From contig CM023454.1 of the NCBI GenBank assembly GCA_013339765.2, positions 65,725,878 to 65,789,877 on the forward strand: DNA of 64,000 bases, in the 5' to 3' direction. The DNA is from Haemaphysalis longicornis (Eukaryota; Arthropoda; Arachnida; Ixodida; Ixodidae). Of the stretch, positions 54,080 through 62,513 are shown in pieces. The notes beneath the pieces were generated by a model. The model was not told the origin of the DNA and did no database searches. It saw nothing but the letters and a program-made list of their open reading frames with translations. A program made the translations under genes and the position numbers. The number at the start of each line of letters is the position of its first letter. Within the stretch, counting starts at the first letter, position 1.

Positions 54080-54759
54080 CTTCTGACCCTCCCTACCACA
54101 GACAATTTACTAGAAGTTGAAGTTGACAGCATTCCTGTTCGTGCGCTCATTGACACTGGGGCGACAATATCGGTGATAAGCTCAAATCTACGCTCTCGCC
54201 TACATAAGGTCCTGACGCCTGCCCTATCTCATGTCCGACTAGCTGATGGTGGAACGCCCATAATAGCTGGAATGTGTACTGCTCGTGTTACGATTGCTGG
54301 CCGTACTGTTCCTGTTTTGTTTGCCGTATTAGAAAACTGCACACATGACGTTATCTTAGGCCTTGACTTCTTAGCCGACAATTCAGCGCTCATCGACTGT
54401 GCCAGAGGATTCCTGAGTCTGGAGCTACCTAGTCTGCAAGTGGCCGATAACACTCATCCGACCCGCCTGTGTTCAACAACGCACATCCGTCTCCTGCCTC
54501 AGGCCATCACGTATGTTTCGTTGGCTGTCCCCGGCACACTTGCTGATGGCGAGTATGTTATTACTCCAATGACTGACGTTCTGCTGACGCGAAATGTAAG
54601 GCTGCCTCACTCAGTCGCCTCCATCACTGGCAGCAGACTGTCTCTACCTATCCTGAACTTCGGTTTTCATGCACAGGTATTACCGGAAGGAATCACGCTT
54701 GCGTCAGTGTGCCCCTTACACGACCACGAAGTCTCAACTTTGGCCACCACTACCCCTGA
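54080..54759 (+). pseudogene. Gypsy-1 protease and pol N-terminus, intact frame up to LINE-C
   Basis: Retropepsin: VRALIDTGATISVISSNLRS with the catalytic Asp codon at 54152, then TVPVLFAVLENCTHDVILGL and DFLADNSALIDC, the flap-to-C-terminal signature. The frame continues without stops to the LINE insertion at 54759. It resumes in the same frame at 59479, because the 14-bp duplication and insertion leave the host codon readable (GA joins C to give Asp). Confidence 0.88.
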
Positions 54760-54835
54760 TGATGATGGTTTGTGTTTAATGGCGCAAGGCCGACGAGGGC
54801 AAAGAGCGCCAGAGAAGTTATTTAATAAAAAGAAG
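54760..54835 (-). other. LINE-C 3' terminus and short ATC tail
   Basis: On the plus strand TGATGATGATGG is followed by GGCGCAAGGCCGAC and GGGCAAAGAGCGCC, the reverse complement of the family's 3' end, the same as at 12871 and 1154. Confidence 0.85.
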
Positions 54836-55433
54836 TGATTACCACAGAAGGTAGGTATAAAACGTGTAAACTGGACATAGTAAGATCAGTAAAGATGATG
54901 GTGATGACTGTTGTATAGGGCCAGATTTGATTAGGCGTGATAGGAGATGAGGTTAAAAACTTAACATCTGACAAATAATCAAACACGTGTTTCACAGAAA
55001 CACTGGCATCGTCACCTAGAAACAACGATGGATGTAGTGGGATATGTTGTCTGTAGAGTTCTCTGAAGTGTTTGTGTCGTGTTGTGTGAAGTGCCTTGCA
55101 TGTGATTAGAATGTGCACTACGGATAGGGCTTCTCCGCACCTGCTGCACTGGGGTCTAGAAGAACCCGTCAGCAGATACGAGTGCGTCGCATGGGTGTGC
55201 CCTATCCGCAGCCTACCCAAGGCGACTTCCGTGTGTCTGTTGTGTGAGTCAGCTGTGTACCGTCCCAAGTGTGGCTTTATTACATGTAGTTTGTTGTCTG
55301 TCTGTTCGTCCCAGTGTGTTTGCCATGTTCTGCGCAGGTGTTGTCCTATGTGTGGCATGAGGTTTGTGTAGGGTATCGCTGTAATGTCTACAGTGTTCCT
55401 GAGTGCAGCAGCAGCGGCCCTCTCGTCTGCCAA
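54822..55433 (-). pseudogene. LINE-C RNase H C-terminus and zinc-like tail
   Basis: An open frame of 203 residues reads AVNTVDITAIPYT-like sequence (here RNTVDITAIPYTNLMPHIGQ), RTWQTHWDEQTDNKLHVIK, GRLRIGHTHATHSYLLTGSS and CSRCGEALSVVHILITCKAL. The Cys/His spacing (C-x2-C, then H and C) is the C-terminal zinc-like motif of I-type ORF2. The last residues run to the 3' UTR. Confidence 0.8.
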
Positions 55434-55889
55434 CTCATTCTCAGCGATCCCTGCATGTCCTGGGACCCAGCAGAGGACCAGCTTATGCTTTGTGCATACA
55501 CGGACATGATAGTGTTAAATACAAGATTAACTATGTGGTTTTTGGGAGGTGTATGTGATGGACAGTGCGCGAACAACACTCAAAGAATCTGTATAGATGA
55601 TGGAATTGGGAATTTGATTTTCAAGAATGTGTCGTACAATCAGTAAAATTCCATACGCTTCTGCTGAAAAAACTGTTGTGTGCACGCTCATGGTTCTGGC
55701 TGCATTAAAATTTGGACCATGAGCAGCGCACGACACCATAGTGGAGGTTTTAGAAGCGTCACTATAAAATTCCGCACATGTGTATTTAAACTGCAAAGAC
55801 AGAAAGTGCTGCAGTATTGCAGCTCGTGGTACACGATTTTTATCAAGTCTCATAAAGAAAGGTCGCACGACACAGGGCGAACTTGCCAA
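55420..55889 (-). pseudogene. LINE-C RNase H catalytic part
   Basis: The frame at 55889-55527 reads CAEFYSDASKTSTMVSCAAH (first Asp), VFSAEAYGILLIVRHIL (Glu) and SIIYTDSLSVVRAL (second Asp). All three acidic residues are kept. A frameshift near 55527 splits it from the downstream part, which includes the WVPGHAGI-like segment. Confidence 0.82.
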
Positions 55890-56227
55890 GGCGGTAAACT
55901 GTTAGAAAAGGATGACCTGTACACGTCTAAAACGAAGCACTGAGATCCGAGGCTCGCTCTCTCACTCTAAGTGAAAAGGCAGAGGACTGGTTCGGCGATT
56001 TACAAAGAGCAGAGATGTTGATGTATCATATAAGAGCAGGATAAAAAGGATGATTATTCAGCGATGAAATTTTAAAAGCATAAAGCAAGTCCATGTATGT
56101 TCGTTGGTTCTCAAGGCTCCACTTATTACATTCGACATAAAGACTCTCAGCAGGGCTAGTGCGAAAAGCACCCGACGAAAGACGAAGGCCCAAGTGTAGC
56201 ACTGGGTCAAGAATTCGCAAGGCTGTC

Positions 56228-56662
56228 TTAGTTCGCCGACCCATATACCACACTGCCATAGTCCAAACGAGACCCAACCAAAGCAGTATACAAGCGAAGC
56301 AAGAGCTCTTTGTCGGAACCATAGGATTGGCGGGAGAGAACCTTAAGTATATTCATTGTTTTGAGACATTTATTTTTAAGTTCCTTGATGTGGGGAATGA
56401 ATGTGAGTTTGTGATCAAACACCACACCTAAGAACTTGTGCTCCTTATTCACAGGAAGCGACAAGCCATTAGGAGTAATGTCTGGGTCCGGATGGACCCC
56501 GCGCTTCCTGGTGAACACAACGCAGGAGCTTTTTGCAGGATTCAATTTAAACCCATTGTTGTCTGCCCAGCCGGCAAGTTTCTTGACACCAAGCTGGACT
56601 TGACGTTCGCAGATTGACATATTACATGATTTATAGGATATCTGGACGTCATCTACATACAT
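56228..56662 (-). pseudogene. LINE-C reverse transcriptase, C-terminal remnant
   Basis: The frame begins at the catalytic motif (MYVDDVQISYKSCNMSICER, YVDD intact) and continues as GWADNNGFKLNPAKSSCVVF and GLSLPVNKEHKFLGVVFDHK, then GSRLDYGSVVYGSAN. The RT upstream of motif C is missing; the sequence near 56700 jumps to the endonuclease-RT linker. In copy B that missing part is present, so the two copies have lost different pieces. Confidence 0.85.
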
Positions 56663-56747
56663 GGAATAAGAGATTGTGGGTGGCAGTGCCGTATTTGAGT
56701 TTCCGTATTCTTGTCCATACTTTCCGTGTGTCTGTGTAGGAGTTTAT

Positions 56748-57786
56748 TCATGTTATGAAGGAACGCCAACTCTCCCGTTTTGCCTCACGGCGCACACGTT
56801 TTCCTAACGCCTTGGCCCGTTTGAACAAAATGAGGTTACCCGACGTGGGGTACCGACGAAGGACACCCCACGCCTTGTTCTGGGCCTCTCGCGCCCGCCT
56901 ACAGTCCTCATTCAACCACGGCCTCCGCTGGTTGCGCGGGGCACCAGAGGCGTGGGGAATGGACTTTTCGGCGGCGTCGAGGATGTGCGCCGTGAGCAGT
57001 TGGGCAGCTTCTTGGACGTGTAGGTGTCCTATAGATGTGTGGTGTAGTTTGGATGTCTGTGTAAATGTATTCCAGTTAGCTCGTGCTTCATTGAACCTAT
57101 TATGGGAAGATGGACTGCATGGGCCTTTACCTATGCATGTGAGTGAGGTGGGGAAGTGGTCACTACCGTATGGGTCAGTGCCCTCACCCCACTCGAGGAG
57201 AGGAAAGAGAACTGCTGAGCCAATCGCCAAGTCAAGACATGAGTATGTGTTGTGTCCTATGTTATGGTATGTAGGCTGTTTACTGTTGAAAAGGCATGTC
57301 CAGAAGATGTAAGGAATTTTCTCTATCAGGCGACCCCGGGCATCGTTCTGGAAGAGCCCCAAAGAGAGTTGTGAGCATTAAGGTCACCTGTAAGGATGTA
57401 TGGTCGGGCAGCTGGTCTACCAGCGCCTCGAATTCGGAGCTTAAAAGTGAAACATCAGGAGGAATGTATATGGAGCATACCATTATCAACCTATTAAATA
57501 TTATTAAGCGTATTGCTACAGCCTCAATGATGGTGTTCAAAGTGACAGGGTGGCATGCTAAAGATTTCCGGGCGATTATGGCCACACCCCCAGAAGAGTG
57601 TGTGCAGCCTTCCCTGTCATTTCTGTATACCAGGTAACTATTCAAGAAATTTGTGTGTTTAGAATTCAAATGTGTTTCCTGAACACACATTACACTTGGC
57701 TGATTGGTATGCAGAATCTCATACACGTCATCAAGATTATTCAGAAGGCCTCTGCAGTTCCATTGAACAATATTTTCTCTTCCCAT
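56748..57786 (-). pseudogene. LINE-C endonuclease and linker, frameshifted
   Basis: ATG at 57786 opens MGRENIVQWNCRGLLNNLDD (first catalytic Asn), then VMCVQETHL (Glu), GCTHSSGGVAIIARKSL and VCSIYIPPDVSLLSSEF. Near 57390 the GDLNAHNSLWGS motif lies in a shifted frame. The third frame, 57362-56748, holds DARGRLIEK, LDLAIGSAV and the end motif YGSDHFPTSL (catalytic Asp-His), then the linker APRNQRRPWLNEDCRRAREA and KRVRREAKRESW. Two frameshifts apart, all the nuclease motifs are present. Confidence 0.85.
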
Positions 57787-57799
57787 TATTTAGTGTGAG

Positions 57800-59369
57800 A
57801 GCTACTGGAGTGTGTATGTTTATGTGTCGTCTTTCGGGGCTGTGACTCTTGGATTGGGCTTTTTGGGCGGCCTATCTGAAGGCTTGGACGTCGGAGGCCG
57901 CTCCTTGCGCTGCGTTGCAGGCAAGAAGGGCACGACGTCCATCTTGTCGTCCGATGTCCTGGGTGTGCCCGTCGAACCGGGCCCCCCGGACTTGGCCCCC
58001 CTTCGGGGGCCCTTCGGTTGAGCCGCCACCGCCGGTTGTGTCGGAGGCACCAGAAGTGGCACGGGCGGTGCGGTGGCGGTGGGAGCCGGTGCGGGGCTCG
58101 TGGTGTCCAATGCACACTCCAACGTACTGGACGATGGGGAGGCACGGACGGGAGCGGCACCGGTCCCGACGGAAGAGGATGCCACCACAACCGCTGCTGC
58201 CTCAGCAAGCGGCGTGGTGGCGGGTTGGGCTGCCAGAGTCAACCCAGGGGGGGGGGCGGGGAAGGGACCAGGTCAGACTCGCTGAACTGGGTCCCTGTGG
58301 AAACCAGACGCCGCTCCGCCCCCCGGCGAGCTGTGTCGGCGTACCTCCCCAGAGGGAAAGAGGCGAACCTCTTCCGCGCCTCGGGGAAGGAGATGTTCTC
58401 AGTTACTTTCACGTGGATGATCTTCTTTTCCTGGTGAAACTTATCACAGCTACGGGAGTATGCCGCGGGCGGCCCCTGACAGTTTGCGCAGGCAGAAGGT
58501 GGTGGAATCACACTTTTCAGTGGGGTGGTCGTGTGCGGCGCATGTTGCGCAGGTCTGTTTGCCGCGGCAAGAAGTCGTAGCGTGCCCGAACCGCTGGCAC
58601 TTGTAGCAGCGGCGCGGGTTAGGTATTCACGGACGTACACCACACCTAATGAAACCAGCATTGATGTGCTCAGGAAGTGTTGAACTGCTGAATGTTAAGA
58701 TAATGTGCTTTGTGGGTATTTCTACATTGTCGCGACGGATGGTGATTCTCCTTACAGCTGTTACGCCCTGATCCTTCAGGCCTTCTAGAAGGTCGGCCTC
58801 TGTTTCACTTAGCAGATCTGGTTGAGATATCACCCCCTGCTAGCTGTTGAGGCTGCGGTGGGGTGTGACAGTGATGTCCAGATCTGCCTTGCGGGTTTGG
58901 GTCAGCAGATTTGTGGCTTGCTGCTGCGTCTTGACTTCAACCAACACTTCGCCTGTTCGTAGTTTTTTTGCCTCGAAAGATTTGCCAATGATTCCTTCAA
59001 GGAACTTGGAGACGAGGAATACAGATTGGGAGGAGACGGGTTTCGATTTGTCTATTGATTCAAGGACCAAAAAACGGGGATAGTTGTCATGTTTCGGAAC
59101 GTTGATAGTTGGTAGGGGTGGAAAGGAAACTTCGGTGCGGCCCCTTTTCGGGGGCCGATCACGTGGGGGGGGGCGGGGGTTTGGAAAATGCCATATGATA
59201 CATTGGAAAGCAGGGAGACGGGGGTACTTTCTTCTTTGACCTTACCCTGGTAGTCAAAGAGGTCCCGGAGCTCCCTGGCTGGTGAACAGACAGGGAGCCC
59301 ATCCGCCGGAGCTTGACCTGGGCTCCGACGGCCACCGTTCGTGGTTTCTAACCCTCCACCTATAAACAC
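57800..59369 (-). pseudogene. LINE-C ORF1 with CCHC knuckles, broken
   Basis: The N-terminal frame (59369-59052) is rich in basic and proline residues. After a stop it reads NRNPSPP-like, then 59070-58840 holds FLVSKFLEGIIGKSFEAKKL and a possible RNA-binding fold. KHIILTFSSSTLPEHINAGF leads to CYKCQRFGHATTSC (about 58560-58610), CATCAAHDHPTEKC (58510-58560) and the SCDKFHQEKKIIHVKVTENI block, followed by a long Pro/Ala-rich tail. The knuckles bind element RNA. The plus-strand 243-residue frame at 57849-58580 is antisense to this. Confidence 0.75.
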
Positions 59370-59464
59370 ATCGCCACGGTTGGATCCAGCTTATGTTTGG
59401 GGGCTCGGGGTCCGCGGTATCGCCAGTACCGTCACCAAGATTGCTCAAGGTGCCCCGTGCGGGG
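59370..59464 (-). promoter_or_regulatory. LINE-C 5' terminus with GC-rich hairpin
   Basis: CCCCGCACGGGG is the first 12 bases on the minus strand; its arms CCCCG and CGGGG pair. It is identical in layout to copy B. Promoter function in this region is inference from the I-type family. Confidence 0.45.
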
Positions 59465-59478
59465 ACCACTACCCCTGA

Positions 59479-60337
59479 CTGTGACTTTACTCATACAGCT
59501 GCCCCTGCCTCCACTGACAAGGTGATGACAATGATGAGCCCGGACCTCTCACAAGAGCAAGCCCATGATCTTCGCCGCCTGCTGCTTAATTACTTCGAAA
59601 TTTTTTACTTCCCCGATCGTCCTTTAGGACGAATGACGGCCGTAAAGCACCGTATCGACACTGGTGACTCTAGTCCCATTCACCGACGACCATACCGCGT
59701 GTCGCATGCCGAGCGTGCCGTCATCCAAACCGAAGTCGATAAAATGTTTGAAAAAGGACATTAACTGAACATCCTGCAGTCCATTGGGCCTAACCGGTGG
59801 TGTTAGTGAAGAAAAAAGATGGCACTTGGCGCTTTTGCGTCGACTACCGCCACCTGAACCAAATCACCAAGAAGTATGTATATCCCCTGCCCCGCATCGA
59901 TGATGCCCTTGACTGCCTCCATGGTGCCCAATACTTTTCTTCCATTGACCTCCGTTCCGGTTATTGGCAGATTTCTGTAGATGACTTGGACAAGGAAAAA
60001 AAAACCGCTTTTGTCACCCCTGATGGCCCTATACCAGTTCAATGGTAATGCCTTTCGGTTTATGCAATGCGCCTGCAACATTCGAACGAATTATGGACTC
60101 TCTTCTTCGAGGATTCAAATGGTCTACCTGTTTATGCTACCTGGACGACGTATAGTCTTTTCGCCCTCCTTTGCTTCCCATCTTACCCACCTGTCTGATA
60201 TACTCGCGCTTTTCCGCCAAGCAGGTCTTCCGTTAAACTCTGCCAAATGTCACTTCGGCCAGCGCCGCACAAACATTCTCGGGCATCTTCTTGACGCCCA
60301 AGGTGTTCAGCCTGACCCTGATAAAGTCAAGCCGTGA
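59479..60337 (+). pseudogene. Gypsy-1 reverse transcriptase, frameshifted, YLDD intact
   Basis: In frame with the protease across the LINE: DLSQEQAHDLRRLLLNYFEI, then KHRIDTGDSSPIHRRPYRVS and RAVIQTEVDKMFEKG. A shift at about 59762 leads to the frame VVLVKKKDGTWRFCVDYRHL, NQITKKYVYPLPRIDDALD and FSSIDLRSGYWQISV (motif A). Another shift comes at about 60045. CYLDDV is at 60134-60150 and is followed by a stop. Then LFRQAGLPLNSAKCHFGQRR and TNILGHLLDAQGVQPDPDKV. Confidence 0.88.
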
Positions 60338-60912
60338 AGCAGTTTCCTGTGCCTCGCTCTATACGGCCGACCGTTCGCAGCTTTGTTGGACTTGTTCCTA
60401 CTTTCCGTAGGTTCATAAAAGGCTTTGCCAACATCGCGAAACCTCTCACTGATCTACTGAAGAAGGACGCCACGTTTTCGTGGGCCATTGAGCAAGCTGA
60501 GGCATTCGACGCATTAATCTCCCGGCTGACATCTGCCCCGGTGTTAGCCCACTTTGACGTCACCGCTCCCACCGAGATTCGCACTGACGCCAGTGGGCAT
60601 GGCATTGGAGCCATTCTCAGCCAAAGACAAGCCAGATGCGATCGCGTCATTGCATACGCGAGTCGCCTTCTTTCCCCGTCTGAACGCAATTACTCCATCA
60701 CTGAGAGAGAATGCCTTGCTCTAGTATGGGCCCTGGCTAAGTTTCGTCCCTACTTGTATGGCCGCAACTTCTCAGTAATTACTGAACCATCACGATCTGT
60801 GCTGGTTGTCTTCGCTCAAAGACCCAACGGGGACGCCTGGGTCAGCTGGGCTTTGCGCCTTCAGGAGTTCTCCTATACTGTCATATACAAGTCCGGTCCG
60901 CCTGCATCATGA
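60334..60912 (+). pseudogene. Gypsy-1 RNase H
   Basis: An open frame of 192 residues reads FVGLVPTFRRFIKGFANIAK, PLTDLLKKDATFSW, APTEIRTDASGHGIGAILSQ (first Asp), YSITERECLALVWALAKFRP (Glu), YLYGRNFSVITEPSRS, then RLQEFSYTVIYKSG. The third acidic site reads ITEPSR where family members have TDHHAL, so it is altered. The first Asp and the Glu are intact. The downstream linker DADCLSRYPVD is in the next frame near 60900-60950. Confidence 0.85.
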
Positions 60913-61149
60913 TGCTGACTGCTTATCGCGGTACCCCGTAGATCCGCCTGACCCAGCTCCGGCTGCGCCCGCCATCATGTCCTCTTTCGACCTCACCAAC
61001 ATCGGCGGCGACCAACGACGGGATCCTCGTCTGCGGCTCCTCTTATCGAGAGCCTTATTTCTGCGCTTCGACGCCTTCAGTTCGCATGTTCGAACTGAAA
61101 GACAGAATTCTGTATCGTCGGAACCTTCGTCCTGACGGTCCTGATTTAT

Positions 61150-62165
61150 TACTTGCCATTCCTGAGCACTTCGTCGGACGTTCTCCAACAACTTCATGAC
61201 CTCCCAACTGCTGGCCACCTCGGTGTTTCCCGCACCTTACGATCGCATCAGACTGCCGCTTCTTCTGGCCCGGCCTTTACCGATCTGTCCGGCAGTATGT
61301 GCGCTCCTGCGACCTCTGCCAACGGCGGAAAACTCCAACTTCTCCTCAAGCTGGGCTTCTTGAACCATTGGACATACAAAGTGAACCATTCTTCCGCGTT
61401 GGGTTAGACTTGCTCGGTTCATTTCCCCAGTCCACATCCGGCAATAAATGGATAGCAGTCGCCACCGACTATGCCACGCGTTCATGCAATAACCACGGGC
61501 CCTTCCTACGAGCGGCTCTACTGACGTTGCCGGATTTCTGCTCAGTGACATTATCCCTTCTTCACGGGGCCCCTCGACAGCTCCTTACCGATCGTGGCCG
61601 CTCCTTTCTGTCGCAAGTTATTGCCAATATTTTTCGCTCCTGCAGCACCCATCACAAGATCACCACCGCCTACCATCCTCAAACTAATGGCCTGACCGAA
61701 CGACTTAACCGAACAATTACCGACATGCTGTCCATGTACGTCTCCACAGACCACCGCGACTGGGACGTGGCTTTGCCCTACATTACTTTTGCGTACAATT
61801 CGTCGCAGTCATGACACTGCTGGCTATTCCCCTTTCTATCTGCTTTCGGCCGCGAACCAGCATTGCCACTGGGACACATTATTGCCATCTACTGTACACA
61901 CATCCGACTATGCCCGCACCGCCATAGCTCGCGCTGATCACGCCCGCCAAGTTGCTCGTATCCGCCTCTCCTCACTACAACAGTCTCAAAAAACACATTA
62001 TGACAGCCGGCACCAAGATCGCCAACTTGCACAAACCGGGATCACTAGTACTTCTCTGGTCGCCCTCACGCCGTGTGGGACTTTGCGAAAAACTCTTGTC
62101 CCGGTATTCTGGGCCTTATCGTGTAATCCGTGAGGTTACCCCCCGTAACATACGAGATCGCCCCA
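61150..62165 (+). pseudogene. Gypsy-1 integrase, frameshifted, catalytic triad present
   Basis: The zinc-binding part HDLPTAGHLGVSRTL is readable at 61195-61240, with a shift after it. The 171-residue frame at 61299-61814 holds CDLCQRRKT, VGLDLLGSFPQSTSGNKWIA (Asp), HGAPRQLLTDRGRSFLSQVI (Asp) and TTAYHPQTNGLTERLNRTIT (Glu). A frame change near 61805 continues through GYSPFYLL and RIRLSSLQQSQKTHYD to the C-terminal GSLVLLWSPSRRVGLCEKLL and SRYSGPYRVIREV. Confidence 0.88.
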
Positions 62166-62291
62166 GTTAAACTTGACACGTCGCGCCACATCCTTACGGA
62201 CGTCGTGCATGTCTCCCGTCTCAAGCCCTATCGCCCAACTTCCGTACCAGGCTCATGAGCACCGAGACGGTGCTTCTACCGGCGGGGGTTA

Positions 62292-62509
62292 TGTCACGGG
62301 TTGGGCATGTACCCTCTGAAAGGAATATGGACACCGAGGGATTGGGCCCAGCCCGGACAGCTGGTGCGGTGGACGGTTCACCGAGAAGGAGAGGAAGAGA
62401 ACGAACCATCTCCCTCTCTGGCTGCACCCACTTGAGACTGTGTGCTACTGTGTTCCCCACCGTGTGGCATATTTAATTACCCCTGCAATATACCATTTTC
62501 CCCGTAACA
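62292..62509 (+). repeat. Gypsy-1 3' LTR
   Basis: 218 bases, preceded by the polypurine tract GGCGGGGGTTA. It matches the 5' LTR from TGTCACGGG to GTAACA, two bases longer because of indels in the purine-rich stretch. ATAT follows as the target duplication. Confidence 0.93.
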
Positions 62510-62513
62510 ATAT

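Larger units (their letters stand above)
54760..59464 (-). mobile_element. I-type LINE copy C, complete ends, internal RT deletion
   Basis: It is bounded by ACCACTACCCCTGA at 54746-54759 and 59465-59478, a 14-bp target duplication. The 5' end at 59464 begins CCCCGCACGGGGCACCTTGA on the minus strand, as in copy B. The 3' end carries the family terminus and a very short ATC tail. At 4,705 bp it holds ORF1, endonuclease, part of RT, RNase H and a zinc-like C-terminus. The segment between the endonuclease-RT linker and RT motif C is missing (join near 56700). Confidence 0.93.
52521..62509 (+). mobile_element. Gypsy LTR retrotransposon Gypsy-1, interrupted by LINE-C
   Basis: Two long terminal repeats (52521-52736 and 62292-62509) both start TGTCACGGG and end GTAACA. 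ATAT at 52517-52520 and 62510-62513 is the likely 4-bp target duplication. Between them lie gag with a CCHC knuckle, protease, RT, RNase H and integrase in Gypsy order. LINE-C (54760-59464) sits inside pol. Without it the element would be about 5.3 kb. The LTRs are nearly identical outside one purine-rich stretch, so the insertion is fairly recent, yet the ORFs have frameshifts. Confidence 0.92.

Noticed and set aside
57849..58580. A 243-residue plus-strand frame
   Set aside because: It is antisense to LINE-C ORF1, in GC-rich sequence where long spurious frames are expected.
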